64,000 bases of DNA from Rhodobacteraceae bacterium HLUCCO07 (GCA_001314705.1 LJSU01000009.1:62001-126000), one strand, 5' to 3'. Positions 28,503 to 37,909 are shown, counted from the first letter of the stretch. Numbers and translations: made by a program. Notes: generated by a model not told the origin, from the letters alone.

Positions 28503-29671
28503 AACGGGTGTCTATCTTCGGGGCGACGGGGTCGATCGGGCAATCGACGATCGACCTGATCGCACGGTCGCCGGAGGCGCATGACGTGGTGGCGTTGACC
28601 GGAGGGCGCAACATCGCGCGTCTGGCGCAGGACGCGATCCGGCTGGGCGCCGATCTCGCTGTGACGGCGCAGGACGATCTCCTGGACGATCTGCGTGCGG
28701 CGCTGGCGGGCAGCGGGGTCGAGGCCGCCGCGGGCGAGAGCGCACTGATCGAGGCTGCCGCGCGTCCGACCGATTGGGTCATGAGCGCCATCGTGGGCGC
28801 GGCGGGCCTGGCCCCGGGGCTCAAGGCGCTGGAGCAGGGCGGCACGCTGGCGCTGGCCAACAAGGAATCGCTGGTGACGGCGGGGCCGTTGCTCATGCAG
28901 ACGGCGCGGGCGCATGGCGCGACGGTTCTGCCGGTCGACAGCGAGCATTCGGCGATCTTTCAGGCGTTGGCGGGCGAGGATATGGCCGCGGTGGAACGTA
29001 TCATCATCACCGCGTCGGGCGGGGCGTTCCGTGACTGGCCGCTGGCCGATCTGGAGCGCGCCACGGTCGAAGAGGCCAGCCGGCATCCCAACTGGGCGAT
29101 GGGCCAGCGGATCACCATCGACAGTGCGTCCATGTTCAACAAGGCACTGGAAATAATCGAAACGCACGAGTTTTTCGGAATCGACCCGCAGCGGATCGAG
29201 GTGTTGGTGCACCCTGAATCGCTGGTCCATGCGCTGGTCGGGTTTCGCGACGGGGCGGTCATGGCGCATCTTGGCGTATCGGACATGCGCCATGCGATCG
29301 GCTATGCGCTGAACTGGCCCGCGCGCGAGGCGTTGCCGGTGGGCCGACTCGATCTGGCGGCGATCGGCCAGTTGAATTTCCGTCATCCGGACGAGGCGCG
29401 CTATCCCGCGCTCCGGCTCGCGCGTGAGGTGATGGCGCGCGGCGGGCTTTCGGGGGCGGTGTTCAATGCCGCCAAGGAGGCGGCGCTGGACGGATTCATC
29501 TCGGGGCGGATCGGCTTTACCGGCATGGCGGGCGTCGTCGCAGCGGTCCTGGACCGGATAGGGTCAAACGAGGGCCTTATTGATGCCCGGATGAGCCTTG
29601 ATAACATTCGCGCGGCAGACCACATGGCCCGTAGGCTTGCGGAGGAAGAAATGCGCGAACGGGTGACCTGA
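28499..29671 (+). CDS. dxr: 1-deoxy-D-xylulose 5-phosphate reductoisomerase
   Basis: First committed step of the MEP isoprenoid pathway, feeding UppS in the same operon. NADPH motif KRVSIFGATGSIGQSTIDLI at residues 2-21; ANKESLVTAGPL; PVDSEHSAIFQAL (metal Asp/Glu); ITASGGAFRDW; and HPNWAMGQRITIDSASMFNKALE. 390 aa. The same frame is open back to 27740 through cdsA, but homologous sequence and the ATGA overlap fix the start at 28499. Confidence 0.97.
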   Translation: MKRVSIFGATGSIGQSTIDLIARSPEAHDVVALTGGRNIARLAQDAIRLGADLAVTAQDDLLDDLRAALAGSGVEAAAGESALIEAAARPTDWVMSAIVGAAGLAPGLKALEQGGTLALANKESLVTAGPLLMQTARAHGATVLPVDSEHSAIFQALAGEDMAAVERIIITASGGAFRDWPLADLERATVEEASRHPNWAMGQRITIDSASMFNKALEIIETHEFFGIDPQRIEVLVHPESLVHALVGFRDGAVMAHLGVSDMRHAIGYALNWPAREALPVGRLDLAAIGQLNFRHPDEARYPALRLAREVMARGGLSGAVFNAAKEAALDGFISGRIGFTGMAGVVAAVLDRIGSNEGLIDARMSLDNIRAADHMARRLAEEEMRERVT

Positions 29672-29732
29672 GGGCAGTGTCGTTGGGCCACGTGGATTAC
29701 GAAGATAACGAAAAGACAGGCAGGACAACGTT

Positions 29733-31079
29733 TTGGATATTTCCCTGATTCCGCAATTTGGCGGTCTTCTCATGACCGTGATCGCCTTTGTCGTGGCGCT
29801 CTCGGTGATCGTGGCGGTGCATGAATATGGCCATTACATCGTCGGGCGCTGGTCGGGCATCAAGGCCGAGGTGTTCTCGCTCGGATTCGGGCCGGTGCTT
29901 TGGTCGCGTCATGACCAGCACGGCACGAAATGGCAGATCGCGGCGCTTCCGTTCGGCGGATATGTCAAGTTCCTCGGAGATTCGAATGCCGCATCCGCCA
30001 AGGATGAAGATGTGGTTTACGGTCTCTCGGACGAGGAGGCGCGCCATTCGATGCACGGCGCGCCGCTCTGGGCGCGTTCGGCGACGGTCGCGGCGGGACC
30101 GATTTTCAACTTCATCCTGTCGATTCTCGTCTTTGCGGGGGTGGTTCTATGGCAGGGGCAGGTCGCCGAGCCGCTGACTGTCGGCAGCTTCCACGACATG
30201 CCAGGCGAAATGCAGCAGGAGCTGCGCGAGGGAGACGAGGTGATCGCGATTGGGGGGGTGCAGGTTCCTGCGTTCGAGGATCGCGCGGCGTTTCGTGATT
30301 TCGGCGACGCGGTGCCTGTCGAACCGGTCCTGGATTATGACATACGCCGGGAGGCACGCGAGATGCGGGTGCGCGGGCCCTATCCCTATCCGCCGATGGT
30401 CAGGCAACTGTCGCCGCAATCGTCCGCCTATGATATCGGGATGAAGGTGGGTGACGTCATCACCGAGGTGGATGGCGAACCGATCTTTGCCTTCGAGCAG
30501 CTGCGCGAGCGCGTCGAGAGCGGCGAAGGCAAGCCGCTGCTGCTGAGCGTGTGGCGGGACGGTGAGATGCTCGAATTCTCGCTGGTTCCGCGCCGGGTGG
30601 ATGAGCCGCAGGAAGAGGGCGGGTACAAGACCAGTTGGCGAATCGGGATCGCGGGCGGCCTGATGTTCGAGCCGGCCACCGAAACGGCGGGTGTCGGGAC
30701 GGCGCTCTGGGAGGGCGTGATTCAGACCGAGCGGATCATCGAGGGTTCGATCTCGGGGTTGTGGCACATGGTGACCGGGGCGATTTCAAGCTGCAACATG
30801 TCGGGGCCGATCGGAATCGCACAGGTGTCGGGCGCAATGGCAAGCCAGGGCGCGGCCAGTTTCATATGGTTCATCGCGGTGCTGAGCACGGCCGTGGGTT
30901 TGCTCAACCTGTTTCCGGTTCCGGTGCTTGATGGTGGTCATCTGGTGTTTTACGCCTATGAGGCCGTGGCGGGGCGTCCGCCGTCGGACCGGGCGTTGCG
31001 CGCCCTGATGACGATCGGATTGACGCTGATCCTGTCGCTGATGGTGTTTGCGCTGAGCAACGATCTGTTTTGTCCCTGA
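29733..31079 (+). CDS. rseP: RIP metalloprotease RseP (site-2 protease)
   Basis: Intramembrane zinc protease that cuts anti-sigma factors and leftover signal peptides. Zinc motif HEYGH at about residues 30-34 in the first helix; PDZ region around SAYDIGMKVGDVITEVDG; C-terminal third metal ligand in PVLDGGHLVFYAYEA. 448 aa. The start appears to be TTG 29733 behind GGCAGGAC; an in-frame ATG at 29772 would remove most of the leader before the first helix. Gap of 61 bp from dxr. Confidence 0.94.
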   Translation: MDISLIPQFGGLLMTVIAFVVALSVIVAVHEYGHYIVGRWSGIKAEVFSLGFGPVLWSRHDQHGTKWQIAALPFGGYVKFLGDSNAASAKDEDVVYGLSDEEARHSMHGAPLWARSATVAAGPIFNFILSILVFAGVVLWQGQVAEPLTVGSFHDMPGEMQQELREGDEVIAIGGVQVPAFEDRAAFRDFGDAVPVEPVLDYDIRREAREMRVRGPYPYPPMVRQLSPQSSAYDIGMKVGDVITEVDGEPIFAFEQLRERVESGEGKPLLLSVWRDGEMLEFSLVPRRVDEPQEEGGYKTSWRIGIAGGLMFEPATETAGVGTALWEGVIQTERIIEGSISGLWHMVTGAISSCNMSGPIGIAQVSGAMASQGAASFIWFIAVLSTAVGLLNLFPVPVLDGGHLVFYAYEAVAGRPPSDRALRALMTIGLTLILSLMVFALSNDLFCP

Positions 31080-31195
31080 TAGTTGCCGGTTCAAACTCCA
31101 TAATCTTGCCGCAATCACGGTCTGCATTCGCCTTATTGCCATACTACCTTTGCGTGTGAACGAAACAGCGTCACCAAGGCAATGAGAGGTGTGAC

Positions 31196-31324
31196 ATGAG
31201 CACGATCGCGCGCGGATACCGGGGGCTTCACCTGTTGTGGGATCTCAACTGGGACCGTTTGCTTTACGTTTGCACCATCGCCGTCGCGCTGATGGCTGGA
31301 GCGTGGCTCGGGTCACAGTTCTGA
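31196..31324 (+). CDS. small single-pass membrane protein (42 aa), function unknown
   Basis: ATG 31196 is preceded by AATGAGAGGTGTGAC, an acceptable ribosome binding site. The peptide has a Trp-rich amphipathic N-terminus (HLLWDLNWDRLLY) and one hydrophobic helix (VCTIAVALMAGAWLG). It sits alone between rseP and bamA and is followed by two stem-loop terminators, which suggests a separate transcript. Not recognised; could act at the membrane near the RseP/BAM machinery, but that is only position-based. Confidence 0.5.
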   Translation: MSTIARGYRGLHLLWDLNWDRLLYVCTIAVALMAGAWLGSQF

Positions 31325-31354
31325 ACTCGAATCTCAGCTCGGTTCAACGCAATT

Positions 31355-31379
31355 GCCGGGCGGGGCCATCCCGCCCGGC
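31355..31379 (+). terminator. stem-loop terminator after the 42-aa ORF
   Basis: GCCGGGCGGG (31355-31364) and CCCGCCCGGC (31370-31379) form a perfect 10-bp stem with a 5-base loop, followed by CGTTTCATT. The T-run is weak but the stem is very stable. Confidence 0.7.
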
Positions 31380-31425
31380 CGTTTCATTGTGCCGGCCCCG
31401 GTTCAAAGACCAATCCTTTTTCCGC

Positions 31426-31457
31426 AAGCCTGCCCTTCGGGAGGCTTTTGCGTTTTT
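31426..31457 (+). terminator. second terminator upstream of bamA
   Basis: AAGCCT (31426-31431) pairs with AGGCTT (31442-31447) around a CCC-TTC-GGG top, then TTGCGTTTTTG. This is a standard rho-independent layout and insulates bamA from upstream transcripts. Confidence 0.75.
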
Positions 31458-31484
31458 GACAAGTCAGGGTAATCCCTTTAGCTA
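31456..31484 (+). promoter_or_regulatory. candidate bamA promoter
   Basis: A perfect -35 TTGACA at 31456-31461, a 17-bp spacer, and TAGCTA at 31479-31484 as a weak -10. It follows directly on a terminator, which makes a new promoter here likely. The -10 is poor, so the exact start is unsure. Confidence 0.4.
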
Positions 31485-31518
31485 GTCGTTAGTTGGGGTG
31501 TCTGACCGGATTGAGCAA

Positions 31519-33876
31519 ATGACGCATGATATAAATGGCCCAGCCACGGGCCAGATTGAGCAAGACAGGAAGATGCGCGCGGTTCTGGCGTTGGTTTTCC
31601 TGGGAATCGCGTTCGTTTTCACGGCCTTGCCGGGGGGGGCCGGTGCGCAGTCCTATCGGTTCACCGATGTGACGATCGAGGGCAATCAGCGGATCGAACC
31701 GGGCACGATCCTGAGCTATGCGGGAATCGCTCGCGGCGAGACGGTCTCGGCCGCGGAGCTCAACGACGCCTATCAGCGCATCCTGGGCAGTGGATTGTTC
31801 GAAACCGTGACGATCGAGCCGAGCGGCAACCGGCTTGTCATCCAGGTCAAGGAATACCCGACGATCAACCGGATCAGTTTCGAGGGTAACCGGCGCCTGA
31901 AGGACGAGGAACTCGCCGATTTCATCGAGTCGAAATCGCGCCTTGTTTACAACCCGACGACGGCAGAAAGTGATGCCGAGACCATCGCAGAGGCCTATTT
32001 GCAGAACGGGCGGCTGGCGGCGCAGGTCAACCCCAAGATCATTCGGCGCAGCGACAACCGGGTCGATCTCGTGTTCGAGATCTTCGAGGGCGGCAATGTC
32101 GAGATCGAGCGTATCAGTTTCGTCGGCAATCAGGCCTTTTCCGACCATCGTCTGCGCCGCGTTCTGGAAAGCAAGCAAGCCGGACTCTTCCGGATTCTCA
32201 TCCAGAAGGACACTTTCGTCGAGGATCGCCTGGACTTCGACCGCCAGGTGCTGCGCGATTTCTATCTCAGCCGCGGTTACGTCGATTTCCGAATCACGGG
32301 CGTGAACGCCGAACTGGCGAGGGAGCGCGACGGGTATTTCATCACCTTCAATGTCGAGGAAGGCCAGCAGTTCCGGTTTGGCGAGATCTCCACCGTGAGC
32401 GAGATGGACGGGGTCGATGCCGAGGAATTCGAGGCCATCCAGCGCTTGCGTCCGGGCGTTGTCTACTCGCCGTCGCTTATCGAGAACGCGATTGCGCGGA
32501 TGGAGCGTCTCGCGGTGCGCAAGGGCATTGATTTCATGCGGGTCGAGCCGAACATCACGCGCAACGATCGGGATCTCACGCTGGACGTGGAATTCGAACT
32601 GGTGCGCGGGCCACGCGTATTCATCGAGAGAATCGATGTCGAAGGCAACACCACGACGCTCGACCGCGTGGTGCGCCGGCAATTCCGGGTGGTCGAAGGC
32701 GACCCGTTCAACCCGCGCGAGATCCGTGAAGCGGCCGAGCGCATCCGGGCGCTTGGGTTCTTTGAAGAGGCCGATGTGAACGCCCGCGAGGGATCGAGCG
32801 AAGAGCAGGTCATCATCGATGTGGATGTCGAGGAAGCTCCGACCGGCTCCTTGGGGTTCGGTGGCAGTTTCTCGTCGAAAACGGGATTCGGGCTTGCGGT
32901 CCAGTTCGAGGAAAACAACTTCCTCGGGCGGGGGCAGTCGCTGCGGTTCTCGATCTCGGGCGCGGAGGACAACAGGAACTACGGGTTCAATTTCGTCGAA
33001 CCGGCCTTTCTTGGGCGTGATGTCGAGTTCCATTTCGATGTCGGCTATGTCGAGACCGAGGACTACAACGCGAATTACGATACGCGCGAAACGCGGCTTG
33101 GCTTTGGGCTGGAATTCCCGGTCAGCGAGCGGGCGCGGTTCGGGGTGAATTACAAGTTCGACCAGTCCGAGATCTACAATTATTCGGGGCCCAGCAAATC
33201 ACTTCTGGCCGGTGAGGAATCGCAGGGCGCGTTGAACGCAAGCTCGGTCGGTTTCACCTTTTCCTATGACACGCGGATCAGCGGGCTCAACCCGAACGCA
33301 GGGATGCTGCTGGAGTTCAGCCAGGACTTCGGCGGTGCCGGGGGCGATGTCGATTTCTCGAAATCGACGGGGCGCATGATGGCACAGACCAGGATCCTGA
33401 ACGAAGAGGTGACGCTGCGCGCGACGCTGGCCGGCGGGATGGTGAATTTCAGGAACGGGCAGTCGAGCCGGGTCACCGATCGCTTCCTGTTCGGCAGGGA
33501 TATCATCCGCGGTTTCGAGTATGACGGGATCGGACCGCGGGAGCGTGGTCCTGATGGTGCGGGAGGCACGTTCGATGACGCGCTTGGCGGGAATTTCTTT
33601 GCCACCGCGAAATTCGAGGCGCAGTTCCCGCTGGGCCTGCCAGAGGAATACGGCATCGAGGGCGGGCTGTTCTATGATGTCGGCTCGGTCTGGGGGCTGG
33701 ATAAGACGAGTGGCGACACGCATTACGAGGGTGGACCGGTGCGCCATGTCGCGGGCCTTTCGATCTTCTGGGATACCCCGGTCGGGCCGTTGCGGTTGAA
33801 CTGGTCCAAGGCGCTTCAGAAAGAGACGTTCGACAGGGAACAGCAGTTCGAGTTGACCATTCAGACCAATTTCTGA
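31519..33876 (+). CDS. bamA: outer membrane protein assembly factor BamA
   Basis: Central component of the BAM complex that folds beta-barrel proteins into the outer membrane. A signal peptide ends near GGAGAQ; five POTRA domains follow (first begins YRFTDVTIEGNQRIEPGTIL), then a 16-strand barrel from about residue 430. The lid-loop motif appears as IIRGFEYDGIGPRE and the C-terminus ends with the barrel signal ELTIQTNF. About 785 aa. Start is uncertain: GTG 31498, ATG 31519 and ATG 31573 are in frame; 31573 also gives a complete signal peptide. Confidence 0.96.
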   Translation: MTHDINGPATGQIEQDRKMRAVLALVFLGIAFVFTALPGGAGAQSYRFTDVTIEGNQRIEPGTILSYAGIARGETVSAAELNDAYQRILGSGLFETVTIEPSGNRLVIQVKEYPTINRISFEGNRRLKDEELADFIESKSRLVYNPTTAESDAETIAEAYLQNGRLAAQVNPKIIRRSDNRVDLVFEIFEGGNVEIERISFVGNQAFSDHRLRRVLESKQAGLFRILIQKDTFVEDRLDFDRQVLRDFYLSRGYVDFRITGVNAELARERDGYFITFNVEEGQQFRFGEISTVSEMDGVDAEEFEAIQRLRPGVVYSPSLIENAIARMERLAVRKGIDFMRVEPNITRNDRDLTLDVEFELVRGPRVFIERIDVEGNTTTLDRVVRRQFRVVEGDPFNPREIREAAERIRALGFFEEADVNAREGSSEEQVIIDVDVEEAPTGSLGFGGSFSSKTGFGLAVQFEENNFLGRGQSLRFSISGAEDNRNYGFNFVEPAFLGRDVEFHFDVGYVETEDYNANYDTRETRLGFGLEFPVSERARFGVNYKFDQSEIYNYSGPSKSLLAGEESQGALNASSVGFTFSYDTRISGLNPNAGMLLEFSQDFGGAGGDVDFSKSTGRMMAQTRILNEEVTLRATLAGGMVNFRNGQSSRVTDRFLFGRDIIRGFEYDGIGPRERGPDGAGGTFDDALGGNFFATAKFEAQFPLGLPEEYGIEGGLFYDVGSVWGLDKTSGDTHYEGGPVRHVAGLSIFWDTPVGPLRLNWSKALQKETFDREQQFELTIQTNF

Positions 33877-33880
33877 GTCG

Positions 33881-34522
33881 ATGATGGAGCATGCACTGCG
33901 GGGGATGATTCTGGCGATCTTGGCGGTCATGCTGTGCATGTCGCCAGCGGCGCGCGCGCAGGACCTCGGCCTGCCGGACAGCCCGGTTCTCGTCGTCGAT
34001 CTCAACCGGTTGTTCAACGAAACGTTGTTTGGTGAACGTGTTGCCAGCGAACTCGAGGCCGAGAGCGCGGAACTGGCTGCCGAGAACCGTCGGATCGAGT
34101 CGGAACTGACCGACGAGGAGAAGGATCTGACCGAACGCCGCGCCGACATGTCACCCAGCGATTTTCGCGATGCCGCGGACGAATTCGATGCCAAGGTTCA
34201 GCGCATTCGGTCCGAACAGGAAGGCAAAGCCCGTGCGCTGGCCGAAGAGAACGAGAACGCCCAACGCCGTTTCCTGGGGGCGGCACGGCCAGTCCTCGAG
34301 CGGTTGATGCGCGAAAGCGGCGCTTCGGTTCTGCTCGACACGCGCGGGGTGCTTTTGAGTTCGGACGTGGTCGACGTGACCGATGCGGCCGTGGAGCGGA
34401 TCGACGATGCGATCGGCGATGGCAGCGAGGTGCCGGCCGATGTCGAGGAGGATGCACCCGATCTGCCGGTCGAGCCGCAAGAATCGCCACCGCTCGTGAT
34501 ACCCCCGCAAGAGCAGGACTGA
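33881..34522 (+). CDS. OmpH/Skp-family periplasmic chaperone
   Basis: Holds unfolded outer-membrane proteins on their way to BamA. A signal peptide (MILAILAVMLCMSPAARAQ) is followed by VLVVDLNRLFNETLFGERVASELE and a long charged coiled-coil segment at about residues 55-125, the Skp tentacle pattern, then VLLDTRGVLLSSDVVDVTDAAVERID. The acidic, Pro-rich tail is longer than in E. coli Skp. 213 aa. Starts 4 bp after bamA; ATG 33884 is an equal alternative. Confidence 0.9.
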   Translation: MMEHALRGMILAILAVMLCMSPAARAQDLGLPDSPVLVVDLNRLFNETLFGERVASELEAESAELAAENRRIESELTDEEKDLTERRADMSPSDFRDAADEFDAKVQRIRSEQEGKARALAEENENAQRRFLGAARPVLERLMRESGASVLLDTRGVLLSSDVVDVTDAAVERIDDAIGDGSEVPADVEEDAPDLPVEPQESPPLVIPPQEQD

Positions 34523-34706
34523 GGTGCCGGCGCGGTGATGCTTGCCCCGTTGGGGGGGAGTTGTTAAAGCCTTTCCCATTGAATTCGTTGCAGGGTGGAT
34601 GCGAGGCCCGTTGCACAATCGAGCGCAGTGCGCTTGCCGACGGCCGCTGTCACGGTGCAAGAACCGTGTCGCGGGTACCATCGGCGGGCCGAGGAAAGGA
34701 ACCACA

Positions 34707-35168
34707 ATGACCGAGGCAACCCGGGCAGGGATCGATCTGATCCAGCGGATCATTCCGCATCGCTATCCGTTTCTGCTTGTGGATCGGGTCGAGGATATCG
34801 TGGGCTACCAATCGGCCCGCGGGGTCAAGAACGTGACCATGAACGAACCGCATTTCCAGGGCCATTTCCCTGGAAAGCCGATCATGCCCGGTGTCACCAT
34901 CGTCGAGGCGATGGCCCAGACCGCGGCGGTGATGGTGGGCACCGCGCTGAACATGGCCGACCGCGACATGCTGGTTTATTTCATGGCGATCGACACCTGC
35001 AAGTTTCGTCGCATGGTCGAACCCGGCGACGTGTTGGAGATGTATCTCGAAACCCGGCGGGGCAAGCCCGGTGGCAAGGTCTGGAAATTCGCGGGTACGG
35101 CCAAGGTCGGTGACGAGGTCGCAGCCGAGGCCGAGTTCACCGCGATGATGGACCTGCCGAAGGAGTGA
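34707..35168 (+). CDS. fabZ: 3-hydroxyacyl-[ACP] dehydratase FabZ
   Basis: Dehydrates 3-hydroxyacyl-ACP in fatty acid elongation and competes with LpxA for the same pool. Hot-dog fold with the active-site His in [15 protein letters not shown] and the Glu in [11 protein letters not shown]; begins with [15 protein letters not shown]. 153 aa; ATG 34707 follows GAGGAAAGGA. The 184-bp gap after the Skp gene holds no lpxD. Confidence 0.96.
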   Translation: MTEATRAGIDLIQRIIPHRYPFLLVDRVEDIVGYQSARGVKNVTMNEPHFQGHFPGKPIMPGVTIVEAMAQTAAVMVGTALNMADRDMLVYFMAIDTCKFRRMVEPGDVLEMYLETRRGKPGGKVWKFAGTAKVGDEVAAEAEFTAMMDLPKE

Positions 35169-35173
35169 GCCGG

Positions 35174-35956
35174 ATGAGCCGTATCCATCCCAGCGCGATC
35201 ATCGAGGAGGGCGCGGAGATCGGCGAGGGCTGTATCATCGGCCCGTTCTGCCTTGTCGGGGCGGAGGTGCGTCTGGGCGCGGGGGTCGAGTTGAAATCGC
35301 ATGTGGTCGTGACCGGAAACACCGAGATTGGCGCCGAAACGGTGATCTTCTCCTTTTCGGTGATCGGCGAGGTGCCGCAGGATCTCAAGTTCAAGGGCGA
35401 GAAAACCCGGCTGATCGTGGGCGCGCGCAATCGCATCCGCGAGCACGTGACGATGAACACCGGCACCGAGGGTGGCGGCGGTGTGACCCGGGTGGGCGAT
35501 GACGGGTTGTTCATGGCGGGCTGTCACATCGCGCATGATGCGCAGGTGGGCCACCGGGTGATCATCGTCAACAATTCCGCCATCGCGGGGCATTGCGTGA
35601 TCGAGGATGACGTGATCGTGGGCGGGTTGTGCGGCGTGCATCAATGGGTGCGCATCGGGCAGGGCGCAATCATCGGCGCGCTGAGCATGGTCACGAATGA
35701 CGTGATCCCGCATGGCCTCGTGCAGGGGCCGCGCGGGGTTCTCGACGGGCTCAACCTCGTCGGGTTGAAGCGCCGGGGCGTGGGGCGTGCGGACATCACC
35801 GCGCTGCGCGCCGCGTTCCAGATGCTGGCGCAGGGCGAGGGGGCGTTCCAGGACCGTGCGCGGCGCCTGGGCGAGGAGACGCAAAGCGAGTACGTGCGCC
35901 AGATCGTCGATTTCGTGACCGCGGGCAGTGACCGCTCCTTTCTGACCCCGGGGTAA
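35174..35956 (+). CDS. lpxA: UDP-N-acetylglucosamine acyltransferase
   Basis: First step of lipid A synthesis: moves 3-hydroxyacyl from ACP to UDP-GlcNAc. Left-handed beta-helix hexapeptide repeats from IHPSAIIEEGAEIGEGCIIG to about residue 190; catalytic His in ACHIAHD-type MAGCHIAHDAQVG; C-terminal helical domain. 260 aa. ATG 35174 follows GAAGGAG; GTG 35165 is in frame but less well placed. Confidence 0.97.
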   Translation: MSRIHPSAIIEEGAEIGEGCIIGPFCLVGAEVRLGAGVELKSHVVVTGNTEIGAETVIFSFSVIGEVPQDLKFKGEKTRLIVGARNRIREHVTMNTGTEGGGGVTRVGDDGLFMAGCHIAHDAQVGHRVIIVNNSAIAGHCVIEDDVIVGGLCGVHQWVRIGQGAIIGALSMVTNDVIPHGLVQGPRGVLDGLNLVGLKRRGVGRADITALRAAFQMLAQGEGAFQDRARRLGEETQSEYVRQIVDFVTAGSDRSFLTPG

Positions 35957-35960
35957 GGCG

Positions 35961-36761
35961 ATGCTGGCATTGATTGCGGGGCGGGGGTATCTGCCCGACA
36001 AGGTGGTGGCGGCTTTGAACGAGCCGCCGGTTATCTGTGCTCTGGCGGACTGTTTGCCCGATCGTCTCGACCCGGACCTGGTGTTCCGTCTGGAGACGCT
36101 TGGCACACTCTTGTTGACGCTGGGTGAGCGCGGCGTCAGCGAAGTGTGTTTTTGCGGTGCGATCGACCGTCCATCCCTCGACCCGGCCATGCTCGATGCC
36201 GAGACACGCCCGCTTGTTCCGATCTTCATGGAGGCGCTGGCCAAAGGGGATGACGGGGCATTGCGCGCGGCGATCCACCTCTTCGAGCGTGCGGGCTTCG
36301 CGATCCGTGCCGCCCATGAAATAGCCCCCGAGATCGTGGCGCGGTCCGGGATTCCGACACGGCGGCAGCCTGATACGGGTCATCAGGACGATGCCGACCT
36401 GGGCGATCATGTTCTGGCCGAGATGGGGGCGGCGGATGCGGGGCAGGCCTGCGTGATCCGCAAGGGCAAGGTTCTGGCGCGCGAGGAGCGGGCGGGAACG
36501 GATGCGATGCTGGCCGGATTGGCCAATACGGCGGATGGCGCGCCCGGATCGGGTGCGATTCTCTTCAAAGGGCCAAAACCGGGACAGGACCGGCGCATCG
36601 ACCTGCCCACGATCGGGCCGGGTACCGCGGTTGCGACCGCCGCGGCCGGCTGTGACGGGATCGTGATCGAGGCAGGCGGCGTGATCGTGCTGGATGAAAC
36701 GCGGGTGATCGAAACTCTGGATGCGATGAACATGTTTCTCTGGGTGCGGGAGCGGCCATGA
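35961..36761 (+). CDS. lpxI: UDP-2,3-diacylglucosamine pyrophosphatase LpxI
   Basis: Hydrolyses UDP-2,3-diacylglucosamine to lipid X, the LpxH reaction carried out by an unrelated family (DUF1009) common in alphaproteobacteria. N-terminal ALIAGRGYLPDKVVAAL, middle FERAGFAIRAAHEIAPEI, and the C-terminal FKGPKPGQDRRIDLPTIGPGTA with AGCDGIVIEAGGVIVLD. 266 aa. Lies between lpxA and lpxB and overlaps lpxB by ATGA, which fits its step in the pathway. Confidence 0.95.
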   Translation: MLALIAGRGYLPDKVVAALNEPPVICALADCLPDRLDPDLVFRLETLGTLLLTLGERGVSEVCFCGAIDRPSLDPAMLDAETRPLVPIFMEALAKGDDGALRAAIHLFERAGFAIRAAHEIAPEIVARSGIPTRRQPDTGHQDDADLGDHVLAEMGAADAGQACVIRKGKVLAREERAGTDAMLAGLANTADGAPGSGAILFKGPKPGQDRRIDLPTIGPGTAVATAAAGCDGIVIEAGGVIVLDETRVIETLDAMNMFLWVRERP

Positions 36762-37906
36762 AAGTCTTTGTCATCGCGGGCGAGCCATCGGGTGACCGTT
36801 TGGGCGGCGCGCTGATGGCGGGGTTGCAGGAGCTGGTGCCCGATATCGCTTTTCGTGGCGTGGGCGGGCCGCAGATGCGCGCGCAGGGTATCGAAAGCCA
36901 GTTTCCCATGGAGGAACTGTCGATCATGGGCGTGGCCGAGGTGCTGCCCAAGCTGCGCCACCTTCTGCGGCGGCGCGACGAGGTGGTGCGCGCGGTGCTG
37001 GATTGGGCCCCCGACATTCTGATCACGGTGGACTCGCCGGATTTCTGCCTGCGTGTGGCCAAGGGGGTCAAGGCGGCGTCGGATATCCGCACGGTGCATT
37101 ACGTCGCGCCCTCGGTCTGGGCATGGCGACCCGGGCGGGCGGAGAAGATGGCGCGCCACATCGACCATGTTCTGGCACTCTTGCCGTTTGAGCCGCCCTA
37201 TATGGAGGCCGCCGGGATGGAGTGCGATTTCGTCGGTCACCCGGTGGTGAGCGAACCGGTGGCGATTGCCGCAGAGGCGGCGGCCTTCCGGGCCGAACAC
37301 GGGATCTCGGGCGAAATGCTTTTGGTGTTGCCGGGCTCTCGCAAGGGCGAGGTCATGCGTCTGGCCGAACGTTTCGGCGAAGTCATTGGCCGGGTTGTGG
37401 CCGCGCGCCCGGGGTTGCGGGTGGTGGTTCCGGCGGCCGCGCCGGTGGCGGGCCTTCTGAACGGGATCGTGCCGGGCTGGGCGGGCGATCCGGTGCTGCT
37501 CGATCCGCGCGGTGTGGACGAGGATGTGTTCGCGGCGCGCAAGCGCGCGGCATTCCGGGCGGCGGACGGGGCGCTGGCGGCATCGGGCACGGTCTCGCTC
37601 GAATTGGCGGCGGCGGGCACGCCGATGGTGATCGGCTATGACCTCAACTGGCTCAGCCGCCAGATCGTCCCGCGGCTGTTGCGGGTCGATACGGTGACGT
37701 TGGTCAACCTGGTGAGCGGCACGCGGGTCGTGCCGGATTTCATCGGCAAGGCCTGTCGCGTGGAGCCGATGGCCGATGCCGTTATTGCGATGTTCAACGA
37801 CCCGGAAGAACAGCGCGCGGCGCTGGATTTGACGATGGAGCGGCTTGGCCGGGGGGGCGAGGCGCCGGGGTTGCGCGCGGCGCGGGCCGTTCTGGTGCGG
37901 ATGTGA
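36758..37906 (+). CDS. lpxB: lipid A disaccharide synthase
   Basis: Glycosyltransferase (GT19) joining lipid X to UDP-2,3-diacylglucosamine. FVIAGEPSGDRLGGALM at the N-terminus, FRGVGGPQMRAQGI, SIMGVAEVLPKL, YVAPSVWAWRPGRA, HPVV and LLVLPGSRKGEV are all typical. 382 aa. Last gene of the envelope cluster; a GC-rich inverted repeat follows within 4 bp of the stop. Confidence 0.97.
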   Translation: MKVFVIAGEPSGDRLGGALMAGLQELVPDIAFRGVGGPQMRAQGIESQFPMEELSIMGVAEVLPKLRHLLRRRDEVVRAVLDWAPDILITVDSPDFCLRVAKGVKAASDIRTVHYVAPSVWAWRPGRAEKMARHIDHVLALLPFEPPYMEAAGMECDFVGHPVVSEPVAIAAEAAAFRAEHGISGEMLLVLPGSRKGEVMRLAERFGEVIGRVVAARPGLRVVVPAAAPVAGLLNGIVPGWAGDPVLLDPRGVDEDVFAARKRAAFRAADGALAASGTVSLELAAAGTPMVIGYDLNWLSRQIVPRLLRVDTVTLVNLVSGTRVVPDFIGKACRVEPMADAVIAMFNDPEEQRAALDLTMERLGRGGEAPGLRAARAVLVRM

Positions 37907-37909
37907 GGC

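Noticed and set aside
27740-29671. A 643-codon plus-strand frame running through cdsA into dxr
   Set aside because: Only the part from 28499 is a real protein (Dxr). The upstream part is a Gly/Arg-rich shadow of cdsA in another frame, caused by high GC.
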